Positions 1-7,277 of a stretch of 27,801 bases of DNA are shown piece after piece. Source of the DNA: Calditrichia bacterium (lineage in GTDB: Bacteria; Calditrichota; Calditrichia; Calditrichales; Calditrichaceae); the NCBI GenBank assembly GCA_027039465.1, contig JALWEA010000441.1:1-27801 (forward strand), in the 5' to 3' direction. The position numbers and the translations under genes were made by a program. The stretch's first letter is position 1; each line of letters opens with the position of its first letter. Under the pieces are notes generated by a model, which made no database searches, had not been told where the DNA came from, and saw only the letters and a list, made by a program, of their open reading frames with translations.

Positions 1-93
1 TACCTCATTCCTTTTGAAATTGCTTCCGTTTTGTTATTGGGTGCATTAATCGGAGCTGTTTATCTTGCACGTGCGGAGGACAAAGAAAAATGA
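1..93 (+). CDS. nuoJ: NADH-quinone oxidoreductase subunit J, 3' end only
   Basis: Reading from base 1 gives 30 codons ending in TGA at 91-93. The peptide starts YLIPFEIASVLLL and ends in a short charged tail (ARAEDKEK). The PFEIASVLLL-GAxxGA pattern is typical of the last transmembrane helix of NuoJ, a membrane subunit of complex I. The TGA overlaps the ATG of nuoK in an ATGA arrangement, so the two are translationally coupled. The rest of the gene lies outside the window. Confidence 0.9.
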   Translation, partial: YLIPFEIASVLLLGALIGAVYLARAEDKEK

Positions 94-395
94 ACACACT
101 TATGCCATATTTGATCATCGGCGCCATTGTTTTTACCCTTGGAATTTTCACGATTATTTACAAGAAAAATGCCGTGGGTATTTTGATGGGCGTGGAATTG
201 GTGCTGAATTCCGTTAATATTAATTTTATTGCCTTTGCCAAATTTGTGGACAAAGGCATTAACGGACAGGTTGTTGCCATTTTTATTATTATTTTGGCTG
301 CTGCCGAGGCGGCTATTGCTCTGGCTATTATTCTCAATATTTACAGAACCAAAGCTACGGTTGATGTGACTGAATTGAATGAAATGAAAAACTAA
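90..395 (+). CDS. nuoK: NADH-quinone oxidoreductase subunit K
   Basis: This 101-residue protein has three predicted membrane helices and the usual NuoK length. It is a membrane-arm subunit of complex I that takes part in proton translocation. The two conserved buried glutamates of the family are present: E36 in the GVELVLN segment and E72 in the AAAEAAIALAI segment. The start is fixed by the ATGA overlap with nuoJ; a GGAGG-like stretch (gcggagga) lies just upstream. nuoL follows after 22 bases with its own AGGAG site, so the genes form one operon. Confidence 0.96.
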   Translation: MNTLMPYLIIGAIVFTLGIFTIIYKKNAVGILMGVELVLNSVNINFIAFAKFVDKGINGQVVAIFIIILAAAEAAIALAIILNIYRTKATVDVTELNEMKN

Positions 396-417
396 TAAAG
401 CGATTGCAGGAGAAAAT

Positions 418-2463
418 ATGATAACGCTTGCGCTTTATATCTGGTTAGTGCCACTTCTGGCGTTTGGAATCCAAATATTTTTCGGGAAACGACTTCCTCG
501 TAAAGGCGACTGGGTTTCCGTCGGTGCGATCGGCATCTCGTTCTTTCTTACGCTGATTATGTTCGTTCGCATGTTACTGAACTATTCTCCCGACTATGCC
601 GTGCATGCTTCCGTTCCCTGGATCAACGTCGGAACATTTAAAATTGCCATGGGAATTTATCTAGACAACCTGGCTATTACCATGGCTATGGCTGTGACCA
701 CGGTAAGCTTCGTGGTGCACATTTACTCGATCGGTTACATGGAAGGCGATCCGCGCTACAGTCGCTTTTTTGCCTATCTCTCTTTGTTCAGTTTTTCCAT
801 GTTGGGATTGATTTTCTTCGATAATTTGTTCGGCATTTTCATGATGTGGGAATTGGTGGGCTTATGTTCCTACCTGCTCATCGGTTTTTATTTTGAAAAG
901 AAATCGGCTTCCGATGCCGGTAAAAAGGCCTTTATCACCAACCGCGTCGGCGACTGGGGCTTTTTAATCGGTTTGCTGATTGTGTTCACAACGCTCGGTA
1001 CGTTTACCATTACCGATATTCACACGTTGGTAGCACAAGGTAAACTGACCGGCGGATTGCTGACGGCAGCCGGAATTTTACTGTTTGCAGGCGCAGTCGG
1101 TAAATCGGCCCAGTTCCCGTTGCATGTTTGGCTGCCGGACGCCATGGAAGGTCCCACCCCGGTCAGCGCCTTAATCCACGCTGCAACCATGGTGGCGGCC
1201 GGTGTTTACCTGATGGCGCGTATCTCCTTCATGCTTTCGTTCGACGCCATGTTGGTGGTTGCTTACATCGGCGGATTTACGGCGTTTTTTGCAGCCACCA
1301 TCGCCATTACCCAGAACGATATTAAACGCGTACTAGCCTACTCCACCATCAGTCAGTTGGGTTACATGATTATGGCCATCGGCGTAGGCGCTTATCAGGC
1401 CGGATTTTTCCACCTGGTTACGCATGCCATGTTTAAAGCGGGTTTGTTCCTGGGTTCCGGTTCGGTAATTCACGCCATGCATCATGCCATGCACAAAACC
1501 GGTGTGGAAGAAGACCCCAACGATATTCGTTTGATGGGAGGTTTCCGGCACAAAATGCCGATTACCTACTACACGTTTCTGATTTTCTCATTAGCTCTTT
1601 CCGGAATTCCGTTCTTTAGCGGTTTCCTTAGCAAAGACGCTATTTTGGGCGGAACCTTGGCCTTTGCCATGGCACAATCCAATCCCATTCATTATCTGTT
1701 GCCGACTTTCGGATTCCTGGCAGCCATTATCACGGCCTTTTACATGTTCCGTCTCATCATTAAAACATTTTTCGGCGAACCCAAACGTCCGGATTTATAC
1801 GAACACATTCATGAAAGTCCCAAAGTAATGACCGGGCCGTTGATCACGCTGGCTACTTTAAGCATCTGGATTTTCTTCACGTTGCCGTCCATCAGTCCGT
1901 TCGGCTCGGAAAATAGCTGGTATTATCACTTGGTTAAAAAACCGGAATCGGCCGTCAGCGTTCAATTGGGACATCCCGTTTTGGAAATTCCCGAACATAT
2001 TGAACATTCGGCTCATGTAAACGGTATGATGATTTCCATTATCTTTGCCTTAACCGGTATCTTGTTGGCTTACATGTTTTACTACTGGAAAAAATGGGAT
2101 GTGGAGGCCTTTACCAATAAAATCCGACCGCTGTACGATTTATCTTACCACAAGTACTACATTGATGAAATTTACAACGCTACGCTTGTGCGAGGGCTTT
2201 TGTTGTGGAATAATATTCTGGCCTGGTTTGATGCGCACATCATCGACGGATTGGTGAACGGTGCGGCTTTTGTAACCCGCCATGTCTCCCGTTTGAGCGG
2301 TATTTTCGATTTGGGATTTGTGGACGGATTGGTAAATGCCGTGGCCGACTTAACACGCGATACGGGTCAATTATTACGTAAAGTGCAAACCGGTCAATTG
2401 CAATTTTACATCTTCGGCGCTTTAGCCGGCTTGGTGTTAATTATTATCGGAACGTTAATGTAA
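418..2463 (+). CDS. nuoL: NADH-quinone oxidoreductase subunit L
   Basis: This is the 681-residue Na+/H+ antiporter-like subunit at the far end of the complex I membrane arm. Family signatures are visible: E145 in FMMWELVGLCSYLLIG, K229 in GAVGKSAQFPLHVWLPDAM, and the histidine-rich segment HAMFKAGLFLGSGSVIHAMHH split over residues 337-360. These are the charged residues of the proton channel. The last ~150 residues would supply the long lateral amphipathic helix and a final anchor helix (IFGALAGLVLIIIGTLM). It is somewhat longer than the E. coli protein (613). An AGGAG site precedes ATG 418. It sits in the expected K-L-M-N order. Confidence 0.97.
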   Translation: MITLALYIWLVPLLAFGIQIFFGKRLPRKGDWVSVGAIGISFFLTLIMFVRMLLNYSPDYAVHASVPWINVGTFKIAMGIYLDNLAITMAMAVTTVSFVVHIYSIGYMEGDPRYSRFFAYLSLFSFSMLGLIFFDNLFGIFMMWELVGLCSYLLIGFYFEKKSASDAGKKAFITNRVGDWGFLIGLLIVFTTLGTFTITDIHTLVAQGKLTGGLLTAAGILLFAGAVGKSAQFPLHVWLPDAMEGPTPVSALIHAATMVAAGVYLMARISFMLSFDAMLVVAYIGGFTAFFAATIAITQNDIKRVLAYSTISQLGYMIMAIGVGAYQAGFFHLVTHAMFKAGLFLGSGSVIHAMHHAMHKTGVEEDPNDIRLMGGFRHKMPITYYTFLIFSLALSGIPFFSGFLSKDAILGGTLAFAMAQSNPIHYLLPTFGFLAAIITAFYMFRLIIKTFFGEPKRPDLYEHIHESPKVMTGPLITLATLSIWIFFTLPSISPFGSENSWYYHLVKKPESAVSVQLGHPVLEIPEHIEHSAHVNGMMISIIFALTGILLAYMFYYWKKWDVEAFTNKIRPLYDLSYHKYYIDEIYNATLVRGLLLWNNILAWFDAHIIDGLVNGAAFVTRHVSRLSGIFDLGFVDGLVNAVADLTRDTGQLLRKVQTGQLQFYIFGALAGLVLIIIGTLM

Positions 2464-2518
2464 TTCACATAGAAATAATTAAATTAGATTTGGAATGAGA
2501 TAAATAGGAGTCAGGTTC

Positions 2519-4024
2519 ATGGGAATGATTAGTCTTGTTACGTTTATACCAATTTTTGGTCTCTTAATCGTTCTTCTTATCCCAAAACAGAATGAAAAAG
2601 CGATTAAATGGTTTTCCGCAATCGTTGCCTTTATTCCCTTCTTAATTGCAACCTACATGTGGACTCAGTTTAATTATTCCCTTAGCGGAATAAACAACGA
2701 AATGCAGTTTCAGTTTGTGGAGCATGCCAAATGGATTCCGTCGCTCCATATCGAATATTTTGTCGGCCTTGACGGATTGAGTTTCCCCATGTTCTGGTTG
2801 ACCACTTTGCTAAGTTTCTTGGCTATTGTGGCTTCATTTGGCATTAATAAATCGGTTAAAGGCTACTTTGCGTTGTTCCTGCTTTTGGAAACGGGAATGT
2901 TGGGCGTTTTCGTTGCGCTGGATTTCTTCCTGTTCTATGTTTTCTGGGAAGTGATGCTACTGCCGATGTACTTCCTTATCGGAATTTGGGGCGGTCCTCG
3001 CCGCGAATATGCCGCCATTAAGTTCTTCCTGTACACATTGCTCGGTTCAGTGCTCATGTTGGTGGTCATGTTGGCTCTGTACTTCAATGTCAAAGATCCG
3101 GTAACAGGCCAGCACACGTTTAACATGTTACACATGATGAATCAGAGCAATCACTCAGGCTGGCTGCTCGGCCTTGATGTTCGTTACTGGTTGTACATTC
3201 TGCTGTTCATCGGATTTGCCATTAAAGTACCGGTTTTTCCGTTCCACACATGGTTGCCCGATGCACACGTTGAAGCGCCCACGGCCATCAGTGTTATTCT
3301 TGCCGGTATTTTGTTGAAGATGGGTACCTACGGTATGTTGCGCATCAGTTACCCGATCTTCCCGGATATTGCCGTTAAGACGGCGAATTGGTTGGCCATT
3401 CTGGGTGTAATTAACATTCTCTACGGCGCGTTTGTGGCCATGGCTCAAAAAGATCTTAAAAAATTGGTGGCTTATTCCAGTGTTTCGCACATGGGATTTG
3501 TGCTGTTAGGCATGGCTGCCATGACTGACGCCAGCATCCACGGCGCCATTTTCCAGATGTTCAGTCACGGTATGATCACTGCCATGCTCTTCTTGATTGT
3601 GGGTGTTATTTACGACCGCGCCCATCATCGTCAAATCGATGGTTTTGGCGGATTGGCCGTTAGCATGCCGATTTATGCAGGTGTTGCGGCTCTAGCCTTT
3701 TTTGCGGCCATGGGCTTGCCCGGTATGACCGGTTTTATCGCCGAAGCCAGCGTATTTATCGGTTCGTTCGGCGTTTATCGCACTTTAACGATTCTGGCGG
3801 CCCTGGGTATCGTGATTACCGCCTCGTACGTGTTGTGGACGGTACAGCGTGTGTTCCTCGGTAAATTAAATCCCAAATACGAACACATTGCCGAAATTAA
3901 CGGCCGCGAATTGTTTACCTTAGTTCCGTTGGGCATCCTGGTTATTTTCTTCGGTATTTATCCGATGCCCGTTTTACATTTGATGCGTTCTTCGTTAATT
4001 CACTTAATTGCCTTAATGCACTAA
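2519..4024 (+). CDS. nuoM: NADH-quinone oxidoreductase subunit M
   Basis: A 501-residue antiporter-like membrane subunit of complex I. The channel residues are E144 in FYVFWEVMLLPMYFLIG and K236 in GFAIKVPVFPFHTWLPDAHVEAPT, matching the E. coli NuoM positions closely. The conserved loop KKLVAYSSVSHMGFV is also present. AGGAG at 2506-2510 supports the ATG at 2519. The 55-base gap from nuoL and the 29-base gap to nuoN contain only translation signals, consistent with one transcript. Confidence 0.97.
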   Translation: MGMISLVTFIPIFGLLIVLLIPKQNEKAIKWFSAIVAFIPFLIATYMWTQFNYSLSGINNEMQFQFVEHAKWIPSLHIEYFVGLDGLSFPMFWLTTLLSFLAIVASFGINKSVKGYFALFLLLETGMLGVFVALDFFLFYVFWEVMLLPMYFLIGIWGGPRREYAAIKFFLYTLLGSVLMLVVMLALYFNVKDPVTGQHTFNMLHMMNQSNHSGWLLGLDVRYWLYILLFIGFAIKVPVFPFHTWLPDAHVEAPTAISVILAGILLKMGTYGMLRISYPIFPDIAVKTANWLAILGVINILYGAFVAMAQKDLKKLVAYSSVSHMGFVLLGMAAMTDASIHGAIFQMFSHGMITAMLFLIVGVIYDRAHHRQIDGFGGLAVSMPIYAGVAALAFFAAMGLPGMTGFIAEASVFIGSFGVYRTLTILAALGIVITASYVLWTVQRVFLGKLNPKYEHIAEINGRELFTLVPLGILVIFFGIYPMPVLHLMRSSLIHLIALMH

Positions 4025-4053
4025 CTGTGGTTGGTTAAGAGGAAAATAGACCT

Positions 4054-5517
4054 ATGGATAACTTGAGTAGTATATCGTATTTCATACCGGAACTATTTTT
4101 AAGTGCTGCAATTTTGGTTCTGTTGATCATTGATTTGCTGCTGAAAAAAGAGCAGAAAATCTGGACGGGAATTCTATCGGCTGCAGCCTTGATAATAAGC
4201 GTATTTTTTATCTTTCGGCAATACCAGCTTCCGGTAACCGATATTTTTTACGGCATGCTGGTAGCGGATTCCATGGCAGTGCTCATTAAACTGATCGCTG
4301 CTATCTCTTCTACCGTCATCATTTTGTTCTCGCTGCCCTACGTTCAGGAAAAATCCGAATATTACATTCTGATTTTAATCGCAACCCTGGGCATGTTTTT
4401 GATGGCTGCCGTGAATGACATCTTAATGATTATTATTTCGATGGAATTGGTTGGCTTGATGTCCTATGTTTTAACCGGATTCACCAAACGCAATCCCAAA
4501 TCGGACGAGGCATCCTTAAAGTACATTTTGTACGCAGCCACGAGTACCGGTGTGATGGCCTTTGGTTTTTCCTACCTTTATGGCATGACCGGACAAACCA
4601 ATCTGATTAAAATTCAACAGGCGCTAATGACCAATCCGCCGAATCAGGCCGCCTTCTTCATTGCGATCGTGCTAATCCTGGCCGGTTTGGGCTATAAGAT
4701 TTCCATGGTGCCTTTCCATTTTTGGCTGCCGGATGTTTACGAAGGTGCGCCAACGCCCATCACCGCTTTCCTTTCGGTAGGACCCAAAGCCGCCGGTTTA
4801 GCCGTGATGATTCGCTTTTTGATTACGGTTGTGGCGCATCCCATGGGCGCTTCCGTGAACGCTTTCACGCAAAACTTGCAGATTCACATCCCGATGCTTA
4901 TTGCGGTTTTGGCCGTGGCTACCATGACCTTCGGAAACACGGTTGCCTTGCGCCAAACCAATATCAAACGATTGATGGCCTACTCTTCCATTGCCCATGC
5001 CGGTTACATGATTATGGCCATGGTGGTTTTTAACGCTCAGGGTTTTCACGCCATTCTTTTTTACCTGGTCATTTACATGATCATGAATTTCGGCGCATTC
5101 TGGGTAATTATCAGCATGACCGACAAATTGGGCAGCGATGAAATTTCCGCTTTTAAGGGATTGGGCTATCGCTCGCCTTACGCCGCGGTTTCGTTGGCCA
5201 TCTTCCTGTTCTCATTAACCGGCTTACCGCCGCTGGCCGGATTTATCGGCAAAGTGTATCTGTTTGCCTCGGTCATTAAAGGCGGCTGGTACATCTTAGC
5301 CGTGTTGGGCGTTTTGAACAGCGTGATTTCTCTTTACTACTATGCCAATGTGGTTCGGGTTATGTTTTTGGAAACAGCACCCGTGCAGGAAGCCGTGCCC
5401 ACGACTTTTTACGACAAACTGATGGTTACTCTGCTTTTGGCTCCTACGCTGCTCTTCGGCGTTTACTGGAGTCCCGTATTGAAACTGACTTCTATTTCGT
5501 TTAATATCTTTCATTAA
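4054..5517 (+). CDS. nuoN: NADH-quinone oxidoreductase subunit N
   Basis: A 487-residue antiporter-like membrane subunit and the last gene of this nuo operon. Channel residues visible are E131 in IISMELVGLMSYVLTGF and K215 in GLGYKISMVPFHFWLPDVYEG, followed by the loop KRLMAYSSIAHAGYM. It has the usual length and gene position for NuoN, the antiporter-like subunit closest to NuoK. A purine-rich GAGGAAAAT site precedes the ATG. It is followed 20 bases later by an intrinsic terminator, so transcription of the complex I cluster ends here. Confidence 0.97.
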   Translation: MDNLSSISYFIPELFLSAAILVLLIIDLLLKKEQKIWTGILSAAALIISVFFIFRQYQLPVTDIFYGMLVADSMAVLIKLIAAISSTVIILFSLPYVQEKSEYYILILIATLGMFLMAAVNDILMIIISMELVGLMSYVLTGFTKRNPKSDEASLKYILYAATSTGVMAFGFSYLYGMTGQTNLIKIQQALMTNPPNQAAFFIAIVLILAGLGYKISMVPFHFWLPDVYEGAPTPITAFLSVGPKAAGLAVMIRFLITVVAHPMGASVNAFTQNLQIHIPMLIAVLAVATMTFGNTVALRQTNIKRLMAYSSIAHAGYMIMAMVVFNAQGFHAILFYLVIYMIMNFGAFWVIISMTDKLGSDEISAFKGLGYRSPYAAVSLAIFLFSLTGLPPLAGFIGKVYLFASVIKGGWYILAVLGVLNSVISLYYYANVVRVMFLETAPVQEAVPTTFYDKLMVTLLLAPTLLFGVYWSPVLKLTSISFNIFH

Positions 5518-5537
5518 GATAAATTGCTTTTAACGGC

Positions 5538-5573
5538 AAAAGCCTGTGTCCGTTCGGATGCAGGCTTTTTTTT
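5538..5573 (+). terminator. Intrinsic terminator of the nuo operon
   Basis: The arms AAAGCCTG (5538-5545) and CAGGCTTT (5561-5568) are exact reverse complements. The inner part (tgtccgttcggatg) can pair further around a GTTC loop. The 3' arm runs into nine T residues. It lies 20 bases after the nuoN stop, on the right strand for ending nuoJ-N. Confidence 0.9.
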
Positions 5574-5689
5574 GTTTGGTTTTTAATTTGGCGGAAACGC
5601 TCTTATTGTTTTTCGTGTATGCGTTATTCGGAAGGTGCTGTTTGCACAATTCGTGACGCGTCCGGTTTTTGAGTGATTCTGCCGGATTT

Positions 5690-5799
5690 GTAGGGGCGAA
5701 GCATTTTCCTAACAAATAAAGGAAGAATCGATACTTTTGGTTGCACAAGGTTAAATTTTTTAAGTTTGCAGCGTTTTGACGGAAATGCTTCGCCCTTAC
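5690..5799. repeat. 110-bp element bounded by ~19-bp inverted repeats
   Basis: The left end GTAGGGGCGAAGCATTTTCC (5690-5709) is nearly the reverse complement of the right end GGAAATGCTTCGCCCTTAC (5781-5799). The interior codes for nothing recognisable. This architecture is that of a short non-autonomous palindromic element. A related GGGGCGAAGCA word occurs at ~27280. No transposase is nearby. Confidence 0.75.
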
Positions 5800-5826
5800 T
5801 TCGGACATCGCAAGATGAAAGGCAGA

Positions 5827-6028
5827 ATCGTATCGAGGGATGGACGCGCCATTAAAATGTCAATATCAATAGTAGTAGGAATAAAACGACAAGGAAACTC
5901 TTATTCGGTAGATTGAAATGGTTTGTTAATTCCGTTTTAGAACCCATCCACTACCCTTCCATTTTAGCAAAGGGAAGGGTGCCACTTTAGAAGTGGTTGT
6001 TTGTTGATTGTTGAATTGAAGTAATTTC
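5827..6028 (+). repeat. Dispersed repeat A, copy 1
   Basis: About 200 bp beginning at cgtatcgaggga and ending at ttgttgaattgaag. A second diverged copy lies at 6458-6666 in the same orientation, and a partial inverted copy at ~10985-11059. Shared landmarks in order are tatcgaggga-ggacgc, gtcaatagtagtag, gacgaaggaa-like words, acccatcc, and an inverted repeat cccttcc...ggaagggtgccac. No open frame is conserved between copies, so it is treated as a non-coding element. Confidence 0.75.
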
Positions 6029-6200
6029 GTACTCAATAATGCGCAAGATCGTGGTAGAATGCCAAGGAATTCCGCGAACTTGTAAGAATAAAACGACTGG
6101 TTGGCGGAACTTTTCAGCATACGGGGGATTTTTTAGGTCGAGAATCGTTAGCCCCGGACTTTAGGCTGGAGATTAAAGGTAATAAAAATTTTAATACATC

Positions 6201-6299
6201 AGGACGTTTACGTCCTTTAAAAGTAAATTGTGGTTTTAACCACCCTAAAGGGTGGAAAAATTTTTGGTGTACATTTTGTCCCCAGCGTAAACGCTGGGG
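6201..6299. repeat. Array of three TAAA/TTTA-loop hairpins
   Basis: Three perfect hairpins follow one another: AGGACG-TTTA-CGTCCT at 6201-6216, CCACCC-TAAA-GGGTGG at 6240-6255, and CCCCAGCG-TAAA-CGCTGGGG at 6280-6299. Arms differ in sequence but all enclose a TTTA or TAAA loop, and start positions are 39-40 bp apart. The spacers are A/T rich and different from one another, so this is not a CRISPR array. Confidence 0.85.
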
Positions 6300-6457
6300 C
6301 TAATGTATAAATAACAAATGGAGTGTCATTCCGAGGAACTGAACCATGGCATGCGCCACGGATTATTAAGATAGTGACATGAATTAATTGGGAATTAGGA
6401 ACTGGGAACTTGGAACTGGTACAGCGTCCGGTTCCCGAGTAGCCCGCCTCAGGCGGG

Positions 6458-6666
6458 CGTATCGAGGGACGGACGCCGCCACAACATGTCAATAGTAGTA
6501 GTGAGACGACGAGGAATCCCTTGTTCGTCAGATTTAACGCGCTTGCGAATTCTTGTTTTGCGACCCATCCCCGCCCTTCCCTACGAATCGTCCCGATGCT
6601 CGGGATTTTCAATACGGAAGGGTGCCACCTTAGGAGTAGAAATTTTTTGAATTGTTGAATTGAAGC
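6458..6666 (+). repeat. Dispersed repeat A, copy 2
   Basis: Direct copy of the element at 5827-6028, sharing tatcgagggacggacgc, gtcaatagtagtag, acccatcc, ggaagggtgccac and ttgttgaattgaag in the same order. A small palindrome TCCCGA-TGC-TCGGGA (6591-6605) has been inserted into or evolved within the hairpin part of this copy and is absent from copy 1. Confidence 0.75.
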
Positions 6667-6756
6667 GGTTGTTTACCCGCCAGTGTGCAGTATTTTGTCC
6701 GGTAGCGAGTAACTGCGGTGGAACAAGAAATTGCTTCTATCCGTGCTGCTTTGGAT

Positions 6757-6809
6757 GGGATTGCTTCACTCTCCCGCTCGCAGGCTCGCGGGATCGTTCG
6801 CAATGACAG
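6757..6809 (+). repeat. 53-bp dispersed repeat B, copy 1
   Basis: The block starting gggattgcttcactctccc and ending gttcgcaatgacag is repeated at 27505-27557 with only one base different by eye (c/t after ctcc). It contains an internal palindrome around the clustered gctcgcaggctcgcggg words. Both copies are followed by a similar 'cgaataacgatttc' stretch. It lies in non-coding DNA. Confidence 0.85.
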
Positions 6810-6905
6810 GCCTTAACGAATAACGATTTCTCTTTTTCCAATCCCCCTTGCTTTTCTCCCACAATTTATTAAACTATGGTGTACGTTTGTTTACTGTTAA
6901 AAAGG

Positions 6906-7009
6906 CGTGTCATTCCGAATTCCCGATTCTCGGGATGAGGAATCCCTAACACTTTAAAAGGGATTCTTCGTCGTCCCGGACCGATGCTCGGGATTCCTTA
7001 GAATGACAC
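6906..7009. repeat. Nested palindromic element in the dnaE leader (scar copy)
   Basis: Outer arms GTGTCATTC (6906-6914) and GAATGACAC (7001-7009) are exact reverse complements. Inside are TCCCGA-TTC-TCGGGA (6920-6934), gaatccc...gggattc, and a second cccgga/ctcggg palindrome. The same element, expanded to 270 bp, lies at 10937-11206 at the equivalent place upstream of intact dnaE. Confidence 0.8.
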
Positions 7010-7034
7010 CGGTAATTAGAGGACAAAGAATACG

Positions 7035-7151
7035 ATGAGCGATTTTGTTCACCTGCATACGCACAGTTATTACAGTTTGTTAGATGACGTGCCTTTGTCC
7101 GACGAGATAATTTCGGGCACAGAGCAAAGGATTAAAAAAAAAATTAGTTGA
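7035..7151 (+). pseudogene. 5' end scar of a second dnaE copy
   Basis: ATG 7035 opens a 38-codon frame beginning MSDFVHLHTHSYYSLLDDVP, which matches the first 20 residues of the intact DnaE at 11232 with only two changes; similarity fades after about codon 25 and the frame stops at 7149-7151. The leader is duplicated too: the last ~30 bases before the ATG (agaatgacac...attagaggacaaagaatacg) are almost identical to those before the real gene, and homology continues back to ~6861. It is the remains of a promoter plus gene start, cut off where the terminator of the minus-strand cargo operon begins. The PHP-domain N-terminus alone cannot function. Confidence 0.88.
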
Positions 7152-7164
7152 AAAAAAAATAAAA

Positions 7165-7206
7165 TTAAATTAAAATAAACAAAGCCACTGAAATTATTCA
7201 GTGGCT
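7165..7206 (-). terminator. Terminator of the 10702-7278 cargo operon
   Basis: AGCCACTGAA (7183-7192) and TTCAGTGGCT (7197-7206) form a perfect 10-bp hairpin with a 4-base loop. On the minus strand it is followed by a T-rich run (7151-7182). A second long-range pair, AAAACTACCCGT (7211-7222) with ACGGGTAGTTTT (7268-7279), lies between it and the stop codon and overlaps the last codons. Confidence 0.85.
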
Positions 7207-7277
7207 TGTTAAAACTACCCGTTGTTTAGGGATGGATTTCGTTGCCAGCGAATCGAGAACTAAATGGACGGGTAGTT

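Larger units (their letters stand above)
5574..7034. other. Gene-free repeat-rich interval
   Basis: About 1.46 kb with no convincing coding sequence. Open frames here are short, lack family resemblance and cross palindromic repeats. The interval holds several separate repeat elements listed individually (5690-5799, 5827-6028, 6201-6299, 6458-6666, 6757-6809, 6906-7009). It also holds a hairpin gcccgcct-ca-ggcgggc near 6442-6459 and a 'cccggactttaggctgg' element near 6150-6180 that recurs at 27331-27356. Confidence 0.8.

Noticed and set aside
4722..5033. 103-codon plus-strand frame within nuoN
   Set aside because: Out-of-frame shadow of the conserved nuoN core.
6201..6299. Possible CRISPR-like array
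   Set aside because: The palindromes differ in arm sequence, there are only three, no spacer-like unique segments of even length flank identical repeats, and no cas genes are present.
6217..6612. 131-codon minus-strand frame
   Set aside because: It runs through three hairpins and repeat A, which explains the open frame without a gene.
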